A stretch of DNA of 64,000 nucleotides, from NCBI GenBank assembly GCA_022315425.1, contig JAIUPT010000050.1:1116001-1180000 (forward strand), read 5' to 3'. Source of the stretch: Pseudevernia furfuracea. Taxonomy: Eukaryota; Ascomycota; Lecanoromycetes; Lecanorales; Parmeliaceae. Under the pieces are notes generated by a model that did not search any database, was not told where the DNA came from, and saw only the letters and a list, made by a program, of their open reading frames with translations. Made by a program: the position numbers and the translations under genes. This document shows, one piece after another, positions 1 to 9,812 of this stretch (positions within the stretch are counted from its first letter, which is position 1; each line of letters begins with the position of its first letter).

Positions 1-1359
1 CTTTGACAGGCTGTGGGGCGTGAAGAAAATCGTACGCCATGGCTTTGATGTTCCTTCTCAGCTAGACCTGCCTTTTGCCCCTTTCGACAGGGCTCTTTTT
101 GGATCCTGCAAGACCGAGTTTCCTTTCACATTCGACAATCTCTTCCGGAATTCCTCAAGGTCCTGCCCCCATCCCTCCGCCCTATGTCTACTTGAGCCTT
201 CGACTAGTTGATCCTCGGCTGGAAAGTAATCTAGCCGGCTTGGCCGGCCTTGTGTGTAGCCTGCCATGAAATTGCCGAATTGTTGGTGAAACAACGGGTT
301 TTCTTTCATCCAGTCAAGGGTGTGGAGAGGTGTGTTGTGGCCCTATTCTACGCAGGTTTCCGATGTCAGCATGTCTTCCTGGCCACGTGATGTACCAGTT
401 TTGTATGCTGCTAGAGCCTAGAGTGATACCAAAGGGCCGTCTTGACCCTAAGACATCTGCTAGATCTCATGCTGCCGCAAGTCGGAAATACCACAAAGTT
501 ATTCATTGACCCGGAAAGAATACAAGTGACAAAAAACAGTCTGCAGAACATTCAGAGCCGTTGCTCCTACAACATCTCTCGGAATTTAGGCTTTTCCGTC
601 AAACAAGAATATAGCACTACAAAATGTACGTACAAAATGGCCCATCTGTAAGATCTGTCGGATTCTTGAAGTCATTCGAGGCGAGATATTTGTGTAATTG
701 CCGTAGTGGAGGCCCGGCGGCATCGTTGCTGGTCGATGGCCAGTCTTGTCAGTTCATCCTGAAGGATGTTGATTAGGTTTTCCCGCTTGTCACGTACACA
801 GTAGGGAAAGCATCTCGATATTTCGGTTCAATCAGCGCATTTGAAAGACCAGTCGGAGCATATGTATCATCCGCATCAACTTCTTGAATGACTCCTGCAG
901 CTGCCAAATGTTTCAATATGCGGGCCTGGATGCAGCGAAAATGGGCATTAGTACCGTCAATTCACGGGAATAACCCGCTATGAATTACAATGGTTGTAAC
1001 ATACCTTACTTTACTTAGTAAGACAGGGTCAGCGCCAGTCATAGCAGCTAACTGGCCTTTGCTTTTCGCCGCACCATCATCCTCTGCCAACTTTTCAAAC
1101 AGGTTCATCTCGACCCCTGTTCGAATGGCAGCATAGTGCCGTCTGCTTCTCCTTCGCATGGAGATCAAGAATGCAGAATGCTCACTTCCGCCCAGCATAT
1201 TCTAAGAAGAGATTCGATTGGTGTCTCAAGCTTATAGCAAAGGGAGCGCGCAGCGGCTAGTAGTTCTCTCCTGGCATCTCCGTGGTCGGATTTGTTCAAG
1301 ATACTTCCCTTGGAGGCAATCTCTTGGAGACCTGTGTGGACGCCTGATGTTGAGGCCAT
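1..1359 (-). pseudogene. Broken fungal SAM-dependent O-methyltransferase (sterigmatocystin OMT-like)
   Basis: Family members methylate hydroxyl groups of polyketides and other secondary metabolites. The N-terminal signature is clear: start at 1359, AARSLCYKLETPIESLL, then AIRTGVEMNLFEKLAEDDG, LAAMTGADPVLL and RILKHLAAAGVIQEVDAD (near 930-840), LASNDFKNPTDLTDGPF (near 690-640), and TLDWMKENPLFHQQFG with FMAGYTQGRPSRLDYFP (near 320-225). Several joins fail. The first intron acceptor near 1130 leaves the frame off by one. About 300 bases of non-matching sequence (about 345-640) separate GPF from the HNTPLHTLDW part with no phase-compatible splice. The glycine-rich SAM motif near 150 is shifted out of frame. 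A stop follows near 58, while the next conserved block (KAMAYDF) continues in another frame to base 1. I infer a decayed gene; the rest lies outside the window. Confidence 0.8.
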
Positions 1360-1898
1360 CTTGGTTGAAGGTTCAGAGCAGATAGTTTTTACGAAGAATA
1401 CAAACGTGTGAATGTGCGAATAGACTGGGTGAAAAGTGCATAGAGGTCTAAAACCGCCAAGAAAAGGTCCCCGGCGCCATGCTCTGTAGCCTAAGGTGCT
1501 CCTCCGGCCATACCATTAGCTGCAGGGGCACCAGCTGTGATTTCTTCTTTTCGGCTCTTCTGAATTGTGAAATGATGGCCTGCAGTCCTGGAAACAGACC
1601 AGCTGAAAGAAGTCCTCATCCATGTATTAGTATCTTAGCGACGTTCGGCATGAAAAATCACAGACTTAGGTTCAAAAACAATAAGAGGGATATACATAGG
1701 CAGACAGATATATGTGACAGCAGTAGATTCTATACCTCCAGTATCCCATGCTAAATTGCGCCAATGTCCAAAGTACCTTATAGACACCTCATTATCCGTC
1801 TCATCTTCCGTTACATCATTATTCGTGAACATTCAGTCGTTCCCACCCCGTAGATGATACACTGTCGTAGCATTCAGGACTTTTGGTGCCTTTCGCCA
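1360..1898. other. Intergenic, nothing recognised
   Basis: Spacer between the start of the O-methyltransferase remnant and the 3' end of the next leftward gene. Short open frames here show no family resemblance or splice-supported extension. Confidence 0.6.
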
Positions 1899-2447
1899 TC
1901 AAGGAACGACCTCCTCACCCGTCAGCATATCGAACGTAGCCACGGCCTCCTGCCGCCCTCCTTTCCATCCCACTTCCCACCTCCTCTCCTGCCTTTTCCT
2001 CCTCATATACCTAAGCGCCTCTTCTCTTATTCCATCCCAGGTGAATCCATTGTTCGAGACAGCATCAGCACGCCGTAGTGCTGGGATGGCGAGCTGAACC
2101 CATTTCACGCAGTCGAAACCTTTGCCATGTCCACTGGGATCGTCGACTTGATGGATTGGGACTTCACGCAAAATCTGGTTGACGCGTCCTAGAGGCACGA
2201 GAATCTTTTCAATGGCGATGCAAGCGAGAAGACGTGGCTCTAGAGAGATATCGGGGATGTCGATAGTCTCGTAGAGCCAGGGCTGTGAAATGATGTCGTC
2301 CGTCTTTTGAATTTTGTTGTGGACGTGGAATTTGAGGGCGGCGGGGGCAGTTGGGGGTTTTGGTCGAATGAGGAGAGCGTAGTGGTAAGTGTCGGGATGT
2401 TTGGGACGGTGGTAGAGTGCAAGGTGTAGGCGTGGTTTGTTACGCAT
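1899..2447 (-). CDS. Conserved fungal hypothetical protein (DUF6914-like)
   Basis: A 182-residue intronless protein when started at the ATG at 2447. An in-frame ATG 90 bases upstream (2537) is possible, but the conserved part begins MRNKPRLHLALYHRPKHPD. Visible features are a first strand LHLALYHR, a YHYALLIRPK segment, a central FDCVKWVQLAIPALRR block with a single Cys, and a very basic C-terminal helix (ALRYMRRKRQERRWE) followed by FDMLTGEEVVP. The pattern resembles a widespread uncharacterised ascomycete family, which I believe is DUF6914 from memory. No signal peptide or membrane segment is present. Function is unknown. Confidence 0.75.
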   Translation of the reverse strand: MRNKPRLHLALYHRPKHPDTYHYALLIRPKPPTAPAALKFHVHNKIQKTDDIISQPWLYETIDIPDISLEPRLLACIAIEKILVPLGRVNQILREVPIHQVDDPSGHGKGFDCVKWVQLAIPALRRADAVSNNGFTWDGIREEALRYMRRKRQERRWEVGWKGGRQEAVATFDMLTGEEVVP

Positions 2448-2968
2448 GATGTTGATTGAGAATGTTGCTGATGGTATCATGGATTCATGGTATGAGCGTA
2501 TGGCAAGGTATGGTAGAAAGGAGGATGCAGGGTCCAAGTATCAATATGAAGGAAATAAAGCTTGAAGCCCCACTTTTAATTTTCTTATCTTTTGGTCGAT
2601 ACTCGATAGTGAATAGGTACCTACTCCGTAGTGATATAGGTACCATAGTCCAAATGTCCATACCCTCCCGTCTTAGCTCGTCTAATCTCATACGTATTAG
2701 AATTAGATATATCATATATGCGCGACTTATTGCCGCTGCCAGTAGACTTGTCAACATTGACATTGCTCGTGGCCTTGCAGGGTTGTTGCAGGTCCTGAGC
2801 GCAGAAACACGCGTGTCGTGTGCTCCAAGCACTGCCCTTTTCCTCTCACCACGTGTCGGCTTCCCGTTCTAAAGGCCTATTGTTGCACATGGCGTTAGGT
2901 ATCTGCACGCCTCATTGCCGATGCCAATAGATCACTAAAGAGCCGTACCGTCGTCTTGCCGTAATTGC
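2448..2968. other. Intergenic, likely 5' region of the DUF6914-like gene
   Basis: Probable promoter and leader of the leftward gene ending at 1899, plus the 3' flank of the membrane-protein gene. AT-rich near 2690-2720. No further gene seen. Confidence 0.5.
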
Positions 2969-4363
2969 TCAGAAATGCGGTATGAAATTGGACCATTGCA
3001 CCGAATCGAATGCGCCACTAGGAAGCGAGCGAAGGCTGACAAAGACCTCGACAACGATGTAAGTACGTGCCACGGTGTACATTACAGTTACAGGCGACAT
3101 GACGGCAATTTCCCAAGAAGGAATGAATTCCATTTCGCGTCTTTTCCTTTCCATAGTGCTCACCCTAGCAATGTGGACAGGATTTTTAGGGAATATTCTC
3201 AGGTACCAGCGTGACCAGCGGCCGACACGATGTCCATCCTGATAAGTTTCACAAACCAGGAAGATGAAGGTGGTCGCAACGATGGTGATACAGCCCACTC
3301 TCCAGATTATGCGCTCCACGTGAGTTGGAAAGTCAAAGTTCCAGGCAATGAAGTGTATGCAGCAATAGGCTAAAATGATAACAAATAAAAATATAGCGTC
3401 AGGGCCTGCTCCAATGACAGGGAACTTGTCATTCGTGAAACGAGGTAACGGTCGCTCACGTGGACCCATCTTAAATCGTAAATATGGCTGGATTTCTGTG
3501 AGCCAAGATGGGGACTGATCGTCAACGAAATCAAGAGGGGTATGGCTGTATGGTTTGCTTGCTATGGGTCCGTTCCCTGCCTCGATAAGTATTTCCTTTG
3601 TGCTTTTCTGGATCTCGATGATTGTTGGGCTCTCAACGTCTAGAGGCTTGTCGGACCATTGGTAATAGGAGGCGAAGGTACAGAATACGAAACCAAATGT
3701 GGCGAGCTCAAGCGTGGTAACAGGGAGATGCTGGATTGCGCGGCCCAAGCACTGAAGAACGAACCACCCTGTTTGTAGCAACGTTAAGGCCTTCTGGAAC
3801 CTGTCTTGCTTGCTTTTGTCCCATATCTCTTTCTCAGTGATGGCTGGGAAGGGTGTATAACCTCGAGTCACGAGGTAGTGCAGTTGGTTGGAGTTGACTG
3901 GGAATGGTTGACTATCGCGTGGCTGCAAAACGAAGCCACCCATGTTGGCATAGAACCCATGGCGCATTTTCCACTGCTGGTAACCGGATCTCTTCCACTT
4001 CTCTACGGATTTCCTCGCTTCGACTTTCTGACCTGTAGCAAAGCCGACAATGAACTCGGGAGCCATGATGGCCTGCACCATCCAGCGAAGCTTGCGGAAC
4101 CATCTGTGAAGGTATTTCTCGTGGAGCGACGGTATGTTGAGGTGGAGCGAGGTCCATGTGCATAGAAAGATGGTGAGAAGGGAGCCCCATATGATATCGA
4201 AGGTACCCCGGCCATTTGGTGAGCTGACCCACCCTTCCTGGCGTCCAGAAGACGTCGCATTCGTGGTACTAGCTGCTACTGCTTCTCCTATACATAGATT
4301 GAAGATAAGGAAGAGGTGTGCCATTGCGCCATGCGCCATGCGCTCACTGCCCACCCGCAACAC
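2969..4363 (-). CDS. Fungal multi-pass integral membrane protein of unknown function
   Basis: A 464-residue intronless protein. It has an N-terminal hydrophobic signal-like stretch (MAHLFLIFNLCIGEAVA), a Ser/Thr-rich lumenal spacer, then the motif GRGTFDIIWGSLLTIFLCTW, which marks a large uncharacterised family of basidiomycete and ascomycete membrane proteins. More hydrophobic segments follow at roughly residues 200-240 (GWFVLQCLGRA, ELATFGFVFCTFASYY), 325-345 (AIFLFVIILAYCCIHFIAW) and 360-375, with a final one near 420-445. Several basic loops lie between them (RKLRWMVQAIMAPEF, RWSRWYLRIFP). The arrangement suggests a plasma- or endo-membrane protein. I cannot assign an activity. The upstream ATG fits the signal sequence; a second ATG 8 codons downstream would also serve. 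Confidence 0.8.
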   Translation of the reverse strand: MLRVGSERMAHGAMAHLFLIFNLCIGEAVAASTTNATSSGRQEGWVSSPNGRGTFDIIWGSLLTIFLCTWTSLHLNIPSLHEKYLHRWFRKLRWMVQAIMAPEFIVGFATGQKVEARKSVEKWKRSGYQQWKMRHGFYANMGGFVLQPRDSQPFPVNSNQLHYLVTRGYTPFPAITEKEIWDKSKQDRFQKALTLLQTGWFVLQCLGRAIQHLPVTTLELATFGFVFCTFASYYQWSDKPLDVESPTIIEIQKSTKEILIEAGNGPIASKPYSHTPLDFVDDQSPSWLTEIQPYLRFKMGPRERPLPRFTNDKFPVIGAGPDAIFLFVIILAYCCIHFIAWNFDFPTHVERIIWRVGCITIVATTFIFLVCETYQDGHRVGRWSRWYLRIFPKNPVHIARVSTMERKRREMEFIPSWEIAVMSPVTVMYTVARTYIVVEVFVSLRSLPSGAFDSVQWSNFIPHF

Positions 4364-4892
4364 AAGAATCGGGCATCATTGCTTGCACTGGTGGCAGCAG
4401 CTTGCATTTGCTGGCTGGTTCTTCGAACATTGGACGCCTCAATTAGGGTTCGCAAAGCATTCGAGCATCTCTTGAGGGTTTTGGAAAGAAAGCCTTTGAA
4501 TGTCGAAGCTCTGGCCCCGTCTGAGTAGAGGCGGTCACCGTTCTGACAGGCGATGTCAGAAGAAAATTAAATCGTGGCGGGGCATGATATTGGCTAGCTG
4601 GCTAGTGCAGGATTTAGAGTAAGCGTCCGCCGCTAGCTTCGACCCTGTCAACTTAAGGCAGCCTCAAAGACTGAATTTTGGGGGCGGCGAGAAGGGGGCT
4701 GTAACGGCCATATTCAGGCAGGACTTGCAGGAGCTGACATCGCACACGCCGAGAATTACTTTCTCGTAAGATGGGATAATCTCTCTTCCTCTGCTACTAC
4801 ATCTCAGGTCACACTCTTTTGTTCATGTCTGCTCTCATTGAGCATATCATTCTTACGTCTCTCCCTTTGCATTCTCGATCAACAACACCAGG
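4364..4892. other. Divergent intergenic region
   Basis: Shared 5' region between the leftward membrane-protein gene and the rightward lipid-droplet hydrolase gene. Nothing coding is recognised. The last 100 bases are pyrimidine-rich, as in fungal leaders. Confidence 0.6.
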
Positions 4893-6166
4893 GTGGTTTC
4901 GCTTCCGCCCTTCATGAGTATGAGTAGAGATCACCTTCTGAGAGACTACTCTTTCGAGGATAGCGACAAGATATGCTACGAGCCTTCTACAGGCTCGATT
5001 GGTGGAAAGACTCAAAGTTATCTGATCTATTTCATGCCGGGAAACCCAGGCTTGATTCAATACTACCAACCATTCCTCTCTAGACTGCATACTCTGCTCT
5101 CCAATTCGTCTAGGATCGAGTCTTCTGGATTCCACATTTGTGGCCATTCCCACTGGGGTTTTGAGTGTGCTCAGGATGGCAAGATATCGAAACCCCCCAA
5201 ATACCCGCTTGGACTCGAACAACAAATCAAATCCCAGGAGGAACGTCTTTACCAACACATAGACTCTCACAGGAAGCGTACTGGTAACAATCCCAAGGTC
5301 ATACTCATGGGCCATTCCGTTGGATGTTATATGCTACTTGAGCTTATTCAACGCCATCGGAATAAGATTGAAGAAGGTGAAGAGGATTTTGATCTCATTG
5401 GCGGCGTCTTGCTGTTTCCTACTATCACGCATATTGCGAAATCGCCTTTAGGAATGGTTTTTGGGGTACGTACTTTCGACTTTCTACCAGGCTTGCGGCT
5501 AAATCTCGTTTCACACCAGAAAATCCTCCAAATTCCGTACTTTCCATTAATCATCGGCACCATCGCGAAGACTTTGTCTTCGCTGGTCCCGGAGAGCTTC
5601 CTTCACAGGCTTGTCAAGCTAATCACCAGATTCCCGGAGTACGCAGCAGCAACCACTACCTCGTTCATCAGAAGCCCGATGGGTGTTAGACAAGCATTGC
5701 AAGTTTATCAGCTCCAAAATCCATGATTCCAGCTGACAGATTTTGCAGGCATCTTGCCAAAGATGAAATGACGACAATCACAGATGATAAATGGGACGAA
5801 GAAGTCTGGGGAGCTGCAACAAGTGAAGGCACGAACAACCGCGACACGGCAAACTCGAACCTTACTTTTTACTGGGGGAAAAAGGTACTTCGATTCACGC
5901 ACAGCACAACCCAATCAATTCTAACGTAAGGCCAGGACAGATGGGTAGCCAATCATACCAGAGATGCTTTGATAGCAGCTCGGGGCCACTTATCGAATAG
6001 TCCGACTGAGTGTGGATCGGAACACTGGAAGCCGGTCATGAGGGTCGACAGTGAAGGAATGCCTCACGATTTCTGCACGACTTTACGCAACAGCCATAGC
6101 GTAGCCGGCAAAGTCAAGGGCTGGGTAGACGGCATCATTGAAGCTCATAGCAAGGAGATCTCATAG
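4893..6166 (+). CDS. Lipid droplet-associated serine hydrolase (LDAH/Ldh1 family)
   Basis: Alpha/beta hydrolase of the lipid-droplet family (PF10230). Proposed exons are 4893-5465, 5520-5698, 5749-5884 and 5936-6166, giving 372 residues. Diagnostic motifs are PGNPG (residues 49-53), the oxyanion-side motif of this family, and the nucleophile elbow GHSVG (Ser142). Also visible are RFPEYAA, QALHLAKDEM, a WDDEVWG-type block, FYWGKKDRW and a PHDFC segment carrying the likely catalytic His. The first intron (54 nt) is in frame and stop-free, so a simple open frame runs through it; removing it restores FG-KILQIPYFPLIIG. The second intron begins with GC (GCAAGT...GCAG); only this restores QALHLAKDEM in frame. 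An in-frame ATG at 4914 is an alternative start. The family acts on neutral lipids or sterol esters; the exact substrate is unresolved. Confidence 0.88.
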
Positions 6167-7175
6167 CTCACGGAACACCGAAGCCTCTGGCAAGCCGAAA
6201 CTCCATTCAATGCATGTTGGAAATGAATCTACGATTACAGCTCGAGCATAACCCTATTGTCCTCATCGTGCTGTTCCGCCAAAGGCAACTCGGAGCTGAC
6301 GCCTGGAATCTTTGGCGGCGAAGCAAAATCAAACCCTTTGCGAAGGAGTCATGTTCTGGAAGAGCAGAGACCAAATACCGCTGCTACTGCCCGCTTTCCA
6401 TTGCCTAATCGCCCAGCAAGGGTGTACTATGTGCTTCGATTCCAAATATCCGACTCGGAAATCCAAAAGCAAGAAAGGACCAGCACGTCCTCATTGCTCG
6501 GCTCTCATTGCCTGTGCTGTGAAGGTCCGCTGTGACTTGAATCACCTCTGACCCATAGGCAATAATCATGAACGAAGGAACATTGAGTCTTGGCAAGAGC
6601 TTTCACGTGGAGAGGCCGCGTGCGGGTTGTTTCTACCGATGATGCAGAGCAGGGGAAATGATGCAATGGATGACACACCGGCTGGCGACGGCTCGCTATG
6701 GAGTTGACTTGATCAGAGTGTGGGTAAAATAGTAGTGTGTAATCATCATGCATGGTCATCTTTTTTATTCTTGGATCGAGACGGGCAAGAAAGTTGGTTT
6801 TGAACCTTTGAAGCGATATCGGACGCCAAGAAACAAGGTTTAACCATGGCGCTAGCTTCATTGTGTAAAATACGGTAAGGTTACAAGGTATGTATGAATG
6901 TGAGTCAGAATGTGCGGCATTGGCTCATCATAGCTCCCCCCATTTCAAAAGCACATCAGCTTTATAAGTAAACGCAATAATGCCTCCAATTGACCAGCTT
7001 CTTCTCCATAGATTCAATTCAAAACACTCCACTCGGAGCAGCTTTCAATCGTGCCAGTCAAGCTTTGCCATTTCCCCACAGACGGCAAACGGCTGACAAT
7101 CCAGGCTTCTTGTCTCCCATCATCTTCCACTCCACTCCACTCCCGCTCCCATCTCTTTCCCAATTCACAGCGTTC
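6167..7175. other. Intergenic, 3' flank and arrestin-gene promoter
   Basis: No gene recognised. A TATA-like TTTATAAG lies near 6960-6967, about 210 bases before the proposed arrestin ATG. An open frame upstream of 7176 has no ATG of its own in that frame. Confidence 0.5.
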
Positions 7176-9252
7176 ATGCACCCCGAAATCATTATGTTCA
7201 CCGAACAACGAAGGGGTTCGTTGGCAAGAATGAAGAACTTGGTTCTGACCCCCAAGCCAGTCATCGAGGTCACTCTCACAGACGACCAGAAAGATACATT
7301 CGTACCTCAATATACATCATTGGATGAGATAAAAGGAGAAGTCTCCATCACTACTTCATGTGATACGAGCTTCGACGATATCTACATTACTTTCGAGGGT
7401 TCTACTCGGACCTTCGTCGAGAAAATTGCTACAACGTCTCCCACAAACGGCAGAACAGAAGCTTTTCACAATTTCATCCGTCTGTCCCAACCCATGGACC
7501 CCTCAGCATTTCCCAACCCTCGAGTCTTCGAAGCGGGAAAGACCTACAAATATCCTTTCACCTTTGTCGTTCCAGACACCCTGCTGCCACAATCGTGTAC
7601 GCACGCCAAAACTCCCGGGTTTCCAGAGAGCGGTCATATGGTACCACCTCCAAGCCTAGGTGACCCGCTGGTTGCAAGTATGGGAAAATCACTTATGGAT
7701 GACATGGCCCCGGATATGGGCACGATTGGTACGTTACTCTGTAGTATATTCATCCCTTCTCAGGCCTCTAGGCTGCACATCCGACATGCTTTGGAGGCAT
7801 TCCAAGGATTTCGTCCCCCGTTGGGCTTCTTGAGTTTGTCTCACGATTGGCTTCTGTGTCATTAAGAGATTTTTCTCCCCTCGGTTCGGCCCCCTAAACT
7901 TGTCTCACGATTTGACTGTCGTTCAATAGCTTCCCCCCCGTGCTGTGCTACCCATACTTGTTTTAGAAATTGACCCCACGTCTTGAATAGGGTATGCTGA
8001 CACCGAAACTATCATCTAGCGTATTCGGTCAGATGTCGGATAACCAGTGGTCGGGGTGCAAATGGGAAGTACAAGACTATGGCAGAAGGGTCGAAGAAGC
8101 TTCGAATCATACCAGCCATGGAAGAACAACCACCTCTCGATGTGATAGTTGAGGGAGATGAACGTTACGACTATAAGATGCGACGGGAGAAGAACATCAA
8201 AAAGGGCACATTCAAAGGGAAACTGGGTCGACTGGTCGTAGAGTCGACACAGCCACAAAGCCTTAAATTGCCATACGCCAGGGGGCCTGATGCCGACTGC
8301 AGTCCCACTACGATGGCCACCGTGAACGTGCGATTTGACCCAATCGAGGAATCTTCCCCTCCGCCTGGCCTGAACACGCTTCAAGCGAAGCTGAAAGTGG
8401 CGACTTTCTTTGCTAGTGTTCCCATGGATGAGATACCTGCAAAGTCTAGCGACTTCCACTACAGCAGTGTCCGCGGGATATTTGTCGAAACTTTGAACCT
8501 ATCTTCTCGCTGTCTTTCGAATATTGAGTGGCAAAAGCATACATCCTCGAACCATCTTAATCGTCGAGGTTCTGGTTTACCAAACCCTTCCCAGGCCTAC
8601 AACGGCGGGTCCTTTTATACCGCCAAGATCGTTGTCCCGGTCTCACTCCCTAAGGGCAACAAAGTCTTTGTCCCCTCCTTCCACTCTTGCCTTGTTTCCA
8701 GGATCTACGCCCTCGACTTGTACCTTTCCATCAATACTCCGAACGCCACAGTCACAGATCCAACACTCCACCTCAAGCTGCCAATACAAGTGTCATCTGA
8801 AGGAAACCCTCACGCGAAACCCACAATTTCCGCAGATGTATGGTTCAATCCCCCTCCTCCCCCCCAATCGATTTTCCATACCAGACATTTGACCCGTAGA
8901 TCATGCGCTGACACCAGATTACTCCCCACAGGAACACGCCGCAATAGCAGCAAGAGAAGCAAACGCCTACTTCGACCCTCGCAGCGTAGCGCCCCCAAGT
9001 CCAGAATATACCGAACACGCACGGCTAGATGCCCCTCCGAACCGCGCAATGGCGGGAATCATGGATGGCGCTCCCCAGCATAGTGTGCGGATGTACGGTG
9101 CGCAACCCAGGTTTCAGTCATTGAGCTTCGAGGGGGAGGAAACGGCGCTAGCGCTGGCGCCGCCCCCGGAGTATGCCAACATTGAAGGTAGGAGTAGGCA
9201 AAGGATTATGAGCAATGTGCCGAGGGGGTTGGGGTCGCCAAGATTGGTATGA
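7176..9252 (+). CDS. Arrestin-like (alpha-arrestin) domain protein
   Basis: Proposed exons are 7176-7728, 8020-8837 and 8932-9252 (563 residues). The N-terminal arrestin sandwich is visible as LTPKPVIEVTLTDDQKD, the YTSLDEIKGEVSI strand pair, FDDIYITFEGSTRTFVEK and the block KTYKYPFTFVVPDTLLPQSC. After the first intron the frame resumes as AYSVRCRI and runs through the C-terminal arrestin lobe (LQAKLKVATFFASVPM, YTAKIVVPVSLPKG, RIYALDLYLSI). The last exon is a proline-rich, disordered tail (VAPPSPEYTEHARLD, APPPEYANIE). Alpha-arrestins are ubiquitin-ligase adaptors that direct endocytosis of transporters; the PPEY in the tail matches the WW-binding PPxY motif used to recruit Rsp5-type ligases. 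The 291-nt first intron holds a degenerate repeat array. The start could instead be 7194 or 7231. Confidence 0.82.
7807..7990 (+). repeat. Three decayed ~61-bp tandem repeats inside an intron
   Basis: Copies lie at about 7807-7867, 7868-7929 and 7930-7990. Each runs from a C/T-rich start through a TTGTCTCACGATTTGAC-like core (weaker in copy 3) to an end resembling TTCAATAG. They sit in the first intron of the arrestin-like gene and explain its unusual length. Confidence 0.7.
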
Positions 9253-9812
9253 CTGCAGTGGAAGAGGAAGAAATCCATGGAGAAAGCCTAATGTTGGAGG
9301 AAAAGAATCTACTGGGAAGTTTGTATTGGGAAGGGATAATGCAATGGAATCCGGGACGCGGTGGCACGGCGTTTGGGTTTGCATCCACATACCTTGTGTT
9401 ACATGATACCCGCGGCTACTCACCAGAGTTTTTATGTATTGTACGGCGCATTCTAAGCCCTGGAATTCGCAGAAAGACGAGTCGTTTCCTCTTCGTTCTG
9501 ACGAGATTGAACAGTTGTACATATCCACTTTACTACGACGCTTCTTGATCTCGGTCTGTATGTAATGAAGATCAAGCAATAATCACGCGGAAATTCTCCC
9601 TCGAGATGTCAGTGCACAGCGTTGAAAGTCTGATGTATCCGCGCTATGGGTATTATATATTCATTAAAAAGTGGAAGCCATGCAATGATGCTCGCGAGCG
9701 AACATTGAAGCCCCCTCTTTTTCCTACGCCGGAAAATGCTACCTGTCATCAACAACGCCTCGCAGTGTCCAAACGCCTCAGTCGGGAAAAAAAAGCATCA
9801 GAAGTCATTCAG
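9253..9812. other. Convergent intergenic region
   Basis: 3' flanks of the arrestin-like gene and of the EMP70 gene. No additional gene recognised. Confidence 0.6.

Noticed and set aside
8896..8917. 22-nt intron GTAGATC...CCAG in the arrestin gene
   Set aside because: Too short to splice; the 94-nt intron 8838-8931 has a good donor, branch site and acceptor and keeps the frame.
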